A DNA stretch of 64,000 nt, from contig NC_134700.1 in the NCBI RefSeq assembly GCF_043290135.1, positions 80,783,000 through 80,846,999 of the forward strand. Reading direction: 5' to 3'. Positions 12,292-23,369 of the stretch are shown here, piece by piece. This stretch comes from Rhipicephalus microplus (lineage: Eukaryota; Arthropoda; Arachnida; Ixodida; Ixodidae). Position numbers and translations under genes: made by a program. The notes beneath the pieces were generated by a model. That model was not told where the DNA came from, did not search any database, and saw only the letters and a program-made list of their open reading frames with translations. Positions within the stretch are counted from its first letter, which is position 1, and every line of letters begins with the position of its first letter.

Positions 12292-12660
12292 GTGATCGAG
12301 TGCGCCGGGAATTTGACTACAAGAAGTGTCGTGCACGATCTCAGCCTTACCGGAAAACTACACCGCACCGCTGTTCTAGAAAGACTTCGAGCAATACGAA
12401 GAAGAGACGAGAATTCGCTCCGAGTGGTCCCATTCACGCTTCATGCGGGCAACTGTGTAATCGAAGTGCACTTGCGGGCGTGCGTCGACAGCTTCGATAT
12501 TCATGAATTTTTCGTTCTGAGGACGAGTTTAAAAACCGGGGAGTAGATGAAACCCAGAATGGTTCTCAAGGGTCACAACTTTGTGAAGAGTGGCCAGGTG
12601 CGACAGCCGTGAAAGTCGCCGCCGACACCGTGGTCGTCATCACTCAAGTAAGACGTGTTA
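12292..12660 (+). pseudogene. SWIM-gene N-terminal exon, copy A (plus strand)
   Basis: The frame reads NSLRVVPFTLHAGNCVIEV...VDSFDIHEFFVLRTSLKTGE, then a TAG at 12544-12546, MKPRMVLKGHNFVKSGQVRQP, a TGA at 12610-12612, and in a shifted frame VKVAADTVVVITQ followed by a splice-donor-like CAA|GTAAGA. The same layout occurs on the minus strand at 13088-12903 and in part at 23 kb. The pattern DI.EF.V.RTS...LK...GHN.V.SG recalls arthropod proteins in which this segment precedes a SWIM zinc finger and often a YqaJ-type nuclease; that association is from memory. Two stops and a frameshift make this a pseudogene. It forms an inverted pair with copy B. Confidence 0.55.
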
Positions 12661-13210
12661 AATTGAGGAGCGCTCTTTTCGTGCACATGCATCGTACTCC
12701 ACGTAGAGTAACAGCGCAGTGGGATGCGAGCAGGCTTCACTGTTCTCGGCCATGCATGTGCAGTGCGCGGCAAGGACCTCACCATCACTCTTGCCTATGA
12801 ACAAGACGCCGACGGGAGGCTTGTTAACACACTGGGAGTTTAACCTGAACAGACGCAAACATTAGCATCTACGGCAAAATCAAGTAATTTAACACCTCTT
12901 ACTTGAGTGACGATAATCACACTGTCGCGGCGAATTTCTTCACCCACCACCCCCCCAACCAGCCACTTGTCACAAGGTTGTGGCCCTTGATTGCTTTTGG
13001 ACTTCAACAGCTCCCAGATAATCAAACTCGTCCTCGAAACGAGAAATTCATAAATATCGGAGCTGACAACGCGCGGCCACAAGTCCACGTCACTTACACA
13101 GTTGCCCGCACGAAGCGTGAATGGGTCCAGTCGGAGCTAATTCTCGTCTGTTCTTCGTACCGCTCGAGGTCTCTCTGGCACAGCGTTGTGGTGTAGTCTT
13201 CCAGTGAAGC
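12658..13210 (-). pseudogene. SWIM-gene copy B: N-terminal exon, 58-nt intron and SWIM zinc-finger exon
   Basis: On the minus strand the first exon is open from 13088 and includes SSDIYEFLVSRTSLIIWELLK and RRDSVIIVTQ, ending at 12903 with CAA|GTAAGA. A 58-nt intron (12902-12845) ends TGTTCAG. The second exon reads VNKPPVGVLFIGKSDGEV then AAHCTCMAENSEACSHPTAL, a complete SWIM signature (C-x-C-x7-C-x-H), and stops at 12660-12658. The splice gives TQVK, but the following segment is out of frame; a 2-nt deletion just inside exon 2 would explain this. Homology with copy A extends upstream to about 13210. SWIM fingers bind DNA or proteins; a transposon origin is inferred. Confidence 0.6.
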
Positions 13211-13214
13211 TGAC

Positions 13215-14203
13215 ATCGTGCACGACACTTCTTGGAGTTAAATTTGCGTCGCGCTCGCACTCAATTACGCTTGCAAGCTACGCCAACGCACGCAAACACG
13301 ACTGCGCTGCTGCACTCCCCAACCGCTTCTGACAAAAAAATGGCTGCATACCCAGAGTGCATAGCGTCACAACCGTTCATGCAAGCTCCCTATAATTTCA
13401 AAACGGCAGGCAAAGTTTTTTATTAGTATGCATTCTATCATGACAATGTGACCACTCTCATAACACAACACTAAGTTGTTAACTCCGTCACGACGCTGAA
13501 TCATATGAAAGGGGTGGGCATTGCTATGACAGAGTGGAGAAGAGTTGTGCGATTGGTAGCGCATGCTCAAAAGTGATTCCAGCTATTTCCAACAGGTGTT
13601 GCGAATGTCCAACATTCCTAACTGTTCAACGGTAAACTTCTTATGCGGCTCTGGTTAGTGACAATTTTTGGTTTTGTGATGTCAGCATAAGTTATATGCA
13701 AGCTAAAACAGCGCTACCTCACAAATGTCTTTGTGCTCGTTGTTTTTACGGTGAACTTGCTTGCTATTCGAAGCAGTACCACCAGAGTGCAACTAAAATG
13801 AAATAACGTGCAGATTCAAGAGCATTAATGCATGACGCGATAGTGTGTCGTCAGTATGTTGTGAATGCAGTCGTCATGCACCAATGCGCTGAAGTTGCGG
13901 CTCATACGCAAGCCTAATCCACTTCATGCTACGCCTGTTCGTGGCAGAATTAGATCACCATGTAGAACAGGACCACTAATCTACTTGAATTATCAAAAGC
14001 CTACTGATCATCACTAAACTAAGTGGTTGTCAGCTAGAGAGACGGGTACAGGAGTGGGCAGCGAATGCAGCGATCCCGGCGCGCTACGAAATGGGCAACA
14101 ATAGGAAGCACACGCGATGAAAAGCTACCTACGCCGCTCAGAGGAGTCACCATCATCATACTCCACCAAGTGTGCAAATGACACAGAGACGCACGGAACT
14201 CAC
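13215..14203. other. Intronic spacer, nothing recognisable
   Basis: Moderately AT-rich non-coding sequence between the SWIM pseudogene pair and the first exon of the minus-strand gene. It should be the 5' end of that gene's long intron. Confidence 0.35.
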
Positions 14204-14472
14204 TTTCCGTTAGGATCGTCGCGCGCCTTGCTCTTTCCGCGAGACAGGACACAGCAGTAGTGGACGTATGTGAACTGCCATTTCTCGTCCACGGCCGGCA
14301 GCTTGGTCTTGCACTTGAGCCGGCTCTGCTCGAGTTTCTTGTTGTAGCTCCTGACCGATTTGGAGGCGTACACCTTAAAGCCCTGGTCGGTCGCCTTGCA
14401 GAACTCCTCCAGCGCACTCTTCCACTCGACGAACGAGTCGAAGGTGTCGCCAACCTTCAGCTGACGCATCAT
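14204..14472 (-). CDS. First coding exon of minus-strand gene, FAR1/ZSWIM3-like N-terminal domain
   Basis: Starts at ATG 14472-14470 (a second ATG follows at once; an in-frame TAA lies upstream). It encodes KVGDTFDSFVEWKSALEEFC, then a basic region (SYNKKLEQSRLKCKTKL) and WQFTYVHYCCVLSRGKSK, ending at a strong donor AAA|GTGAGT (GT at 14203-14202). 'GD.F.SFEE...AL..F' followed by 'L.Y.YV.F.CV' is the usual shape of the ZSWIM1/3 N-terminal FAR1-like zinc domain. The exon leaves two bases that combine with the exon at 3556 to give an in-frame join into the Cys and His-x-His half of the same domain. A 16-codon upstream frame starts at about 14514. GC content is higher than in flanking sequence. 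Downstream exons were not identified. Confidence 0.65.
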
Positions 14473-14519
14473 GTGCGGCACTCCGACGATCGTCGACAGC
14501 GGTCCTTGTTATCGCTCAT

Positions 14520-16060
14520 CGTCCAAAACAAGATCCTCGCAACGCGCACACATCTGGTTACCCTGGCACAGCGGTAAGGTGCAGAATGATGATCAGGTCG
14601 GGTCCACGTCGTGAACACAGCTCAGATTTCACAGTGTGCGTCTCCGGCATCTAGAGAGAGCGGCAACTGGCGCGGAGTGCCGCACTCTCGATGTTTGTTC
14701 ACAGTATCGCTAGTGCCGTATCTAGGCGTGATGAATTTCGAATATTTAGGCCATCCCACTGCATCGCGTATGGGAGATCGTACGCTCGCGCAAGTAGGAA
14801 ACTATGTGATGTTTAGCAGAACCATGCCACAAGACGCTGCTTATGAAATCGCGAAACGCGCACCGCCATTTTCAGAGTTACCCGACCGCAAGAGACGAAA
14901 TCACTAAAGTTAGCTTAAGTAGCTGTTCTATGTGTCGTGTAGCCTAAGCGCAGTTAAAATAGCAGTTTGCCTGCTAGTACTGATTCGGACTTGCACGTGT
15001 AATCGCTTTGGCTTTAATATATTTTTAGAGAATTTTTGTACGTTCTGATTGCTCTGAGAAAGAGAAACAATTGTTCAACATAGACGTAGACAACATAGAG
15101 CGAGAAGGTAGGAAGCTAGGTTAACCAGGAGGACTTTCGGTTAGCTACCCTACAATTTGGGGAGGGGAGTAGAGAAATATTTAAGAAAGGAAAAGAAAAA
15201 GGGAGAGAGAGGCAGTGAATTCACTGCAGCGTACGTGTAGAACTCCATCGCAAGTGGGAGGTGTTTTTAAATGTATATACTGCGCCAGACTATACTCAAT
15301 ACTGTTTTTCATTTGAAAATATTTGAAAATAAAGTTCATTTCAGTTCTATGATTTTACATGAAATAAAACAGCACGGCACTAGTGTGAGTCATACCTCAG
15401 TTGCGAATTTTGGGTTAATTTTGAAACTGCAACACAGCTGTTGTAGAGACCCGCAGTTTTGAAAAGCCGGATATCAAAATAATAAGACCATCACTGTTTG
15501 GGAGGAATATCCTTCAATGAGAAAAGCCTGATGAAGCTTCAGACACAACTAAACTACAGTTGGCGGGACGTATTTACATTTGCTTGATATACATGCGATA
15601 TCGTTAAAAAAACAGTTAGCGGGATAAATTCTTAAATCTGCTTGCTAAGTGAACGTATATATTATTCTCCTACGATTCCTTGATATGTGTTTACTTTCTT
15701 TTTACAACATTTTGCTTATTTTAAAGCACACAAAGTATGACAGAGCGAATAATAACAAAAAGAATGAATTAATTGAACCTTTATTGACAGAAAAGGACGA
15801 CTCTGGGCCAAAGTTCGAGAATAACTGAGGAAGAGAACAGCAACGGCCAGGTGTGCGAGGCCATGCAAGATTTCATTGAACAGTCAAGGAGGTTCACTCA
15901 ATAACCTCAATACAAAATGTTCTCAGTTAACAAATGTAGGCTACAGAAAAATTCTCTTTGATATCAATAATTTATTGTTATTTCAGTAGGAACTAAATCA
16001 TTCATTTTTTTCTCAAGATTACTTTACAAAAAAATAAATATTTGTTTTATCATTTTCGCT
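14520..16060. other. Upstream flank of the minus-strand gene; no gene seen
   Basis: Probably holds the promoter and 5' leader of the gene starting at 14472, but I see no TATA box that I would call. A purine-rich run lies at about 15165-15215. The plus-strand frame 14611-14907 has no recognisable motif. Confidence 0.3.
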
Positions 16061-16063
16061 GGT

Positions 16064-16196
<133 letters not shown>

Positions 16197-16617
16197 TTTT
16201 TTTTGTTGTTGTTAAGCTGCCCAATCCTAGGCCAATACCCCAGATTGGGTGTGAGTCACAAATTAAGATTAAGGATCTGCATCTACACTGTTGGGTGTAC
16301 GGCGTAGGCACATTAAACAAACATCAGTTGGTATTCATTCGTTTTTAGCAGAGGTTCCATAGACTTGCTCTTGCGCGAGGTAGCAGACGTCTTACACACC
16401 ACTTTAAACAAGAAGAGAGAATATAAAAAAATACTCATTAGAATAAGGTTTAAGTGAGCGCAAAGCACGTGCCTTGCGCTGAAATGCGGCGCCTGTGCAC
16501 GATGGTGCATTTATGCACCACGTTCACGTATGAGATTAGTCGGAGAAAGGCTCATACCACGCGACCAAGCCGTAATAAAAAAATGGCAGCATATCCACGG
16601 AGTGAATGATGGAGAGT

Positions 16618-17318
16618 GGGGCGAAGCATTCGTCCGTCCATGCGTCCGTCTGTGTGACCGTCCATGCGTCTGTTTGTGCGCCCGTCCCTGCGTTCTTTCA
16701 TGCATCCACCCCTGCGTCCGTTCATGCGTCCATCCATGCATCTGTTTGTGTGTCCGTTCGTTCATCTATTCAACACTCCAAGTCCCACCATCTCGCATCT
16801 TTTTATCATATATTCCCCATATAGAAGCACCGCCATCCAGCGGACATTCCAAGGACTAAACGAGAGGTGGCACACGCACACTTTCTTACGGCCTGCGCTT
16901 TGGGTCCACTTCCCACCTTTAACCACCTCGAGTTCATGGTATATTCTAGTTCACTGTATTCATGGCACTGCGACCAAACGCTCGCTAAACCTTTCGAAAA
17001 CCAAGGAGGTTACGCCCGGCGAGTATAACGTAGCAACCTTTCCCTGTCAGATAGGGCTCAATTTACATGCCAATGGCTGCTAATGGGGATCGCAGCGTGC
17101 GCGTTACCTAAAGGCCGAATGCTCCTGTCTCTCTTCCCCCTTAGCAGCCATTAACATGTGCATTGAGCACTAGCTTTAATTGTTCAACAACGCACAGAAG
17201 AAATCTCTCACCGGAACCACCTTGGAGGTCAAAATCGTAAGGACCGCTATTTCGGGTATGTGCCACTGGTGGTTACATACGAGGGACGCACAAGCCACGC
17301 CATAAGGAGCTTCGCCCC
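16618..17318. repeat. Dispersed repeat with degenerate 8-bp minisatellite and GGGGCGAAGC ends
   Basis: The left end, GGGGCGAAGC at 16618-16627, is the exact reverse complement of GCTTCGCCCC at 17309-17318. Just inside the left end is a degenerate tandem array of CGTCCATG-like units (16629 to about 16770). The left flank (GTGAATGATGGAGAGTGGGGCG) recurs in inverted orientation at about 26719-26760, also next to a CAGACAGA/GGACGCAT array, so this is a repeat family. No coding sequence is supportable in it. Confidence 0.6.
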
Positions 17319-17319
17319 T

Positions 17320-18680
17320 AAAATCTTGAAGGATGATCTGGCACACGTGTTGTGGAGCTTAAAACTGCAAAGATCAGAAAAGCCAGCGTTGGTACAGCGC
17401 TGCCCGGTTCTAAAGGATGTCGGCAGGCCTATAGGAAGTGGCCGCTGACCTGGACGATCGAGTGATGCTGCCCGGACTTACTGCTACTTTGCACAGCAGT
17501 TCCTGAGAGGACTACAGCAATTCCACTTGAGCCAGAACGAATGTGGCCCACACCAGTCATCCCAAGCAACCTTGGCCGACGATCGTTGCAATAGAAATCT
17601 GTTGCACATAGAAATCCACCCGAAATTGGACATTTTCTTTTTTTTCTTCTTGGAGGAGAGAGAGGAGGTCGATGAACGCTGTCTTAGAGAAATAAAAGTG
17701 ACGCTTCCCACGCTTTATTTTATGCCTGCATATGGAAGTTGTTATTAGTACGACAATTTGACATTTATACCATGCCTTTCGGGAATCGTTGTCATGCGAA
17801 GCCGTCAGCGAGCAGTGTCTACGTTGTTTTTTTTCTTTTCTTTTCTTGAAGCGTCACTTTGTGGGCTGGTGTGTTTGCGTAGTAGTTCTGGGCATATGCA
17901 TCATGGGTTTACCAGGAACGTCGAATACTCTAGCAGTAAAAACTGCAGGTACCTGTTAAATGTGCACTAGTTTTCCACTCAATCGGTGCCCCACCGCGTT
18001 GCCAAACCCATCACCGACTTAACCCAGACAACAGTCGACATCTTATGCTCGTCCTCAAAAGGCACAAATATCCTCATCCGTTTGGCAGCATCCTGAGAAT
18101 GTTTCCAGAACATCATTTGCGGGATTACCCTTAAAATGTTCTCATGGGGATGTGTTTAGGACAGCAACCCGCTTGGCTGTTTATGAATAGCAATAGCATT
18201 TGTGCAATGAACACCATCTCACTCCAGATTTAATATAAAAAATACATTTACCGTGAGACGTCCCCGCTACGCCACCGATTACCAAAGAGAGGGAAGACCA
18301 CTCAACCCCTTGTCTATCCGGTTCCCTCTTGGCTATGTGTCTCAATCACTTTCCACATACAGGGATTCGTGCTGGGGCCGGGAAGTAAGAGACGCTACGA
18401 CCTATTTCTGTTTACTGATTTATTAAATTTAATACTAACTACAAACATCGTATACCCGCGTACATCAACCACTACACAAAATTATAACACATGATTTACA
18501 CGCTCGTGGCGTTCGACACAGGGCAGGCACATAAAGAAACTGCTAGAATACAAGGGTATGCATATAAAAAAACACACAACGACACAAATGATAAAGACAT
18601 TAATTAATAAAACCGCACAATGTCTCAATATGCCGCATCCCTTCCCGCAAAGATCGTTTAAGTAAGGGCGATGAAGTTCG
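17320..18680. other. Non-coding stretch
   Basis: Contains short T/C-rich runs (17636-17650, 17825-17850) and no recognisable reading frame or repeat family. Confidence 0.3.
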
Positions 18681-18681
18681 T

Positions 18682-18837
18682 CTAACAGAATGTCCATGTA
18701 GTTGGGGCCTCGGAGTTGGCTGCTCGAATCGGGGCCGAAGGTTGGTTCTTGGCGTCGAAGTCTGATCTGTCCAATTCGTCAGCGTCTTCATCGTCTTCGT
18801 CATCGTCGCCTACGTCGTGCCTCTCAGTGATTTCCAT
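18682..18837 (-). other. Small acidic reading frame downstream of a primer-binding-like site
   Basis: ATG at 18837-18835 opens a 51-codon frame with an Asp/Glu run (DDDEDDEDADELDRSDFDAK), ending TAG at 18684-18682. A different frame continues MDILLDELHRPYLNDLCGKG and then a hydrophobic tail to 18482, suggesting a frameshifted protein. Upstream on the same strand, at 19095-19078, TGGTGCCCCGGTAGGGAG resembles a retroelement primer-binding site, about 240 nt before the ATG. A decayed gag-like leader is one reading; a small unrelated gene is another. I cannot decide. Confidence 0.25.
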
Positions 18838-18899
18838 CTTAGCCCTCTTTCATAACGCTCCATTCACTCGCCTCCTATCCCTAACTTCCATTCCTCATC

Positions 18900-21611
18900 G
18901 TACCGTCCTTGCCCCAGTCATCATCTCATCGCTATCTCTTCGCACCGTTATGTTTCTTCTCCATTCTGTCTCTCTACCATCTCGAGCTCATCGCATCGTA
19001 TCTCTCTGACTCCCTTCGCATCGTATCTCTGACCCCCCTCGTATCATCTCGTAGTCCCTTTTTGTAGGACCCGACTCCTCCCTACCGGGGCACCAAACCA
19101 ATCGCCACTATCGACGCGGCATATTTTCTTGTCAGTTGGAGTATGTCGTCTTCGACGGCCGCTCCGGTGGCCCACATCAGTAGAAAACCCTCTCCCAAAC
19201 AAAGCCGAGCAAGTAACAATATACAAACTAAAGCCTCAGGGAGAGAGATGGGCGAGCCGTCCGAAGACACTTTAATTACGGGCGAACAATGGTCCCGATG
19301 CTTCCGGTACTTGGTGAGCCGATGTCCAGACCAAGTCTCAACGTTTCCATGCAGCTCGGTGTCTCCCGCGAAATTCTCCGTAGCCGCCGCTTCTTCGTCA
19401 TTCACCGCCGCGGGCGGCCATCCGCGCAGAACGCAGTAATGAGCCCTGGAGCCACGGAGGCTGACGGAAAGTCATACTGGACCCGGCACAGGCACTGCGG
19501 CAGCGTCGCATTCCCCGAACCAACAAAAGGTGCTCTGCTGCTCCCCCATGCCACAAATCTGAAGGGTGCGCGCGGATTATCTCCACCGTACACTGTCACA
19601 CGGTCTGTAGACGACAAGGCACCGCCCGGTCCTCGTGTTTGCGCGGGGGAGCCCGTGAGAATAGTAGAAATAATCTTTCCAGGTACTTTCGTTACACCGA
19701 AGGTTTTCTTTTCCCTTTTATTTTTATGCGTGGGTTTGAGAAATGAGCGAAAACATCTTGAAAGAACCGGGGTTCAGTCCGTGTTTGCGGGGACGTCACA
19801 ATCGATATCGCTAAAGCTCGATTGCCGACGCACATATGTTTTGCCTCATTTCGAATGAATGCATATTACTTTGATACGCAATGCTTGGTTACTCAGATTG
19901 TTTAATACGTGCACTAGTTAGGTGGACAATAACCCTCGTGAAGTTGAAACTCGCCGACATATTTCTCGGATTTATGGCCGCTGGAAACACTGCAACTCGG
20001 GGTCCGGACAAAAAAAAAGCGATCTTCTAGTGGGTGTAGCCGTCTCCACACGTGTCTTCCGCTTCCTTTCTGCTTCTGCGTTTCAATGGCAGCACGCAGA
20101 GAGGCTGCACGTGGGAAGGCGCACCCAGGCATGAACATTGGCGAGGTCCATTCAGTTTCTTGAAAGCGCTGCAGTTGTCGTTTTGTGTATTCGTGATGGC
20201 AGAAAGCAGTGAATGAGTATTCCGTTGAGAACGAAAATGCCGCGTCGATACGTGTGTTCTGCTGTGAGCTTAAACAATGATTTCGGAAAGCCTGCGCGTA
20301 GCTCTCAAAGTTCGACCGAGTCCATAAAAATGTAATGTTCTCTGCTCGACACAACATCTGCTGGTTGCGCTTTGTTTCAAGGTTAAGCAACTCGGCACAA
20401 TAAACACATGGGGCATAGTCCCGAGCTTAGCGGTCATTCTGCCGTTCTTGTTTATGACACGTGGCACGTGTATCAACGTGTTGCGGATCTAGTAAGTGGT
20501 CCGATCAGCGGTGGCTCGCGCGGTGATGACGTTAACTGGTCGCGACCAGTATTTTCGTAGCAGCATGATCGGCACCGACTCAACAGTGATGTGCATATTA
20601 TGACCGGCCGTCTAAGTTGAGGCATCTTGTCCCACGACGACGATACTAGTGTGCATAATTTTTAGCAAAGATTACGAGCGTTAGTGGTGGAATCATGGTG
20701 CTCACACGCCGTGGTCATGACACTGCTGTCAGTATTACGGAGCCACTTTTGTTCCTTGTCTCTGCCGTCATCTGCTAGGATACTCTTGCAAACTCCGGGG
20801 CCCTTAACGTTCGAGAGCTGGCAGGAGGGAAGTTTCGTCATTTTGGGACTGCGGCAAACTGCCGGAATGTACATGTTCACCTAACGAGCTCAGCCTATGT
20901 TTGAATATTGATAGTTTCCCACTATCAAAGATACGGAATCCGAAAAACCGAGAACCTTTTATTGCGATTTTTCTTTTTTTCAACAAAACCAAACTACAAA
21001 GTGCAAATGCGTTTTTGTAGCGCTTTCTTGAAGAAATAAGTGACTGCTTTATTGTATGTCAGTTACTGTGAAACTGCACAGCATGGTTTATGACGCATCT
21101 GCCAAAACTTCTGTACTATATATCAGCAGCCACACAGGCTATTTAATCTCAAATTTTGCCGTGCAATGCACATATATATATACTGCAGAAAGAGTTTGTT
21201 TCTTGGTTTCCTAAAACACTGTTCGCACTGATCATAGGAGTGACTCCATGATCGAAATATTTAGAGCATCTGTAAATATTGTCTTCACAAAAGTATTTTG
21301 ATTTTCTTTTAGGATTGGTTGAAGTTCACTGTGATTATTCTGACGAATGAAGAGTACTGAGCTAGTGCCTCGTCCCCCGCATTATGTGAATGATTTTACT
21401 GTAGGCTTTGATGGCCGGGCATCAAAATAAAGTCTCTCAGAAACTGGTTGTTTTTGTGCTTGCTTCAGCGGGTGGAGCAGCCACGTACCCTGCATGGGCA
21501 TCGTCTGCATCGCCACTGACGCGTTTCTATATTATTAATACACAACCATGCTCTAACGTTATCTTCTCATAAAAGTAAAATGTAAAATACAGCAATGCAG
21601 CATACAACCTA
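18900..21611. other. Long stretch without a recognised gene
   Basis: A GC-richer part (about 19080-19720) has overlapping open frames on both strands, for instance 19082-19405 minus and 19289-19858 plus, but neither has a motif I recognise. The rest is AT-rich. No SINE, LINE or LTR motif was found. Confidence 0.3.
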
Positions 21612-21737
21612 TCCCGATGGGTAGCGCTGTCGGTGCGCAAAATGTCCCAGAAATCTCCTGATGGGTAACCCATTCGGTACGCAAACTGCCCTAAAAACGT
21701 CCTAGTGGGGCACACAGTTGGTACGCAAAATGTCCTG
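21612..21737. repeat. Degenerate tandem repeat, period about 54 bp
   Basis: Two to three imperfect copies of a unit shaped GATGGGTA...GGTGCGCAAAATGTCCC...TCCT are aligned head to tail. Divergence between units is high, so the array is old. Confidence 0.45.
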
Positions 21738-22093
21738 GTGAACCATTTGTGTATGTTTCAGTCTTCTATAAATTCTGAAATAGTGCAATAAATGCTCCGG
21801 TGAACCTTTTGTGGATCTCTAGAAAACGTGCCGAGGCCGGACAATATAGGATCTTCCTTGGACTCTATCCATCCGGATTAGTTGAGCATGTTCTCGGGAC
21901 GTTCAAACGTCCTCACGAAAAAGTTTTGAAAACGCACTAAAGATGTGTTTCTATTGTCTGGGAACGCTGTGCTTGCGCCGCATATCTACGCTAGACTAAA
22001 GCCCCTCCATGCGTTTTCCGCCAACTGTAGACGCTATATGAAGGGGCTTTACGCCAAACCACCTCGGCGGTAGTTTGAGCAGATTGTGTGCAT

Positions 22094-23369
22094 GTATAGG
22101 AGGGTTGCACAGGGGCGTGGCCCACGAGATGGCACCAGCGTCGAAGAGGCAGCGCATCCATCTTTGTGGTCTCCCTCCCTGCCGCCGCGGGCAAGCAGTC
22201 GCAGAACGTACACTAGTACGTGGTACGCTCATGGTTGCGCGCCTGTGCAAGGTTCCTGTACTCATAATTGTGAACTGTGCCTTATTTGATTGCTACAATC
22301 ACTCGAGGAAGAAGGCTGGTCATGACAATGCGTCTGATGTCGGCTTTTTTTTTTTCATGCCTAAAATGATTGTAAACCAATCGAGAGGGTTTGAATTGTT
22401 CAGCCACACACTATGCACATCACAGAGGTTCGCGTTTGTGGTGAAAAACTCAAGTTTTCGCGATGTGCGCTATGAAGCTTTGTTTACGCAGCAAGAGACG
22501 AGCGCGCGGACTACGACCGCGATCGCTGCTTATCACCGGTATCATTCAGGTAGGTGTGGCGTGTTACTGATTTCGGTGTGTTAGTAAACGGTCATCGACG
22601 CAGTGCGTTCTCGTTTACTTATGCTTTAAGGAGCCGAGCACATTAACGTCGATCAGTTACAATCGAGACCGTATGTGATTTCTGGGTGCGCAACTGCCCG
22701 ACGCGCGTCATTGGACGCTGCAGCAAAGAGCACTTTTGATCGCAAGCGGCTTGGGCTCAACCACGAACGAACTGTGACAATTGTATCACCTCACATGCTC
22801 TTGTAAATGGCAAAGCCCTTCCACACAAAGAATTCGTGAAGCGCCACCACCGCGGTGAAAAAAAATTATTCGTCCGAGCACTGAGCAAGGAAAACGAGTC
22901 ACATTTCCGACGACGACGCGGCGGCCGTCTCTGAGGTCTCTAACTCGGTGCTGTTGGACTCATCCGGTATTCACATAGTTGTGGGCGTCCATCAATTTAC
23001 AGGCTTTAAGCTCGTCCCTTGTTGCGAAGCTTGTGCCGCCAACAAGGTGGTTCTTAATGTCCGTGAGCTCGATGCGGGAATAACACTTCACATCACATAC
23101 AGCTTCATCGCTGCTGAAGTCGAACAGGACGATATCCGCCGAAAATGTGAACCTTATGTTCGTAGCGAAGTTTCACCGGACTTCGGAAGTCGCGCGCGTA
23201 AGCACGCAGCCGAGTTTCACCACGTTGGTACAGTACGTAGCGGCACGTACACAACCTCTTACTGCCGCTCGCCGCTTCAAAAAGGGCGCGCTAAGACCAC
23301 TGACATGGCGGTACAGGCAAACGCCGCTAGCGCCTCAAGCGGATGACGTCACGTGCAACCCTCCTATAC
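22094..23369. mobile_element. 1.28-kb element bounded by 17-bp inverted repeats
   Basis: GTATAGGAGGGTTGCAC at 22094-22110 is the exact reverse complement of 23353-23369. Between them lies a GC-rich, CpG-rich region holding a minus-strand SWIM-gene N-terminal remnant. No target duplication is evident next to the repeats. An exact 17-bp inverted match at this spacing is unlikely by chance; that it marks a non-autonomous DNA transposon is inferred. Confidence 0.45.
22960..23172 (-). pseudogene. SWIM-gene N-terminal remnant, copy C
   Basis: The minus strand is open from 23172 to a TGA at 22962-22960 and reads FTFSADIVLFDFSSDEAV, then ELTDIKNHLVGGTSFATRDE and LKACKLMDAHNYVNTG. The last parts align with copies A and B at 12.3-13.1 kb (DI.EFLV.RTS...LK...GHN.V.SG). 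It lacks an ATG at its start and has no SWIM finger nearby, so it is a fragment or an internal exon. It lies inside the inverted-repeat-bounded element 22094-23369. Confidence 0.5.

Noticed and set aside
15496..15570. A second hammerhead-like CTGATGA motif near 15527
   Set aside because: It is followed by no GAAAC at a suitable distance and sits in unique sequence.
22075..22584. 169-codon plus-strand frame
   Set aside because: Composition and a poly-Phe run from a T tract suggest non-coding; no homologous copy is translated in the same frame.
22948..23346. 132-codon plus-strand frame
   Set aside because: It lies opposite the minus-strand SWIM-gene remnant, which is supported by two other copies; taken as a shadow.
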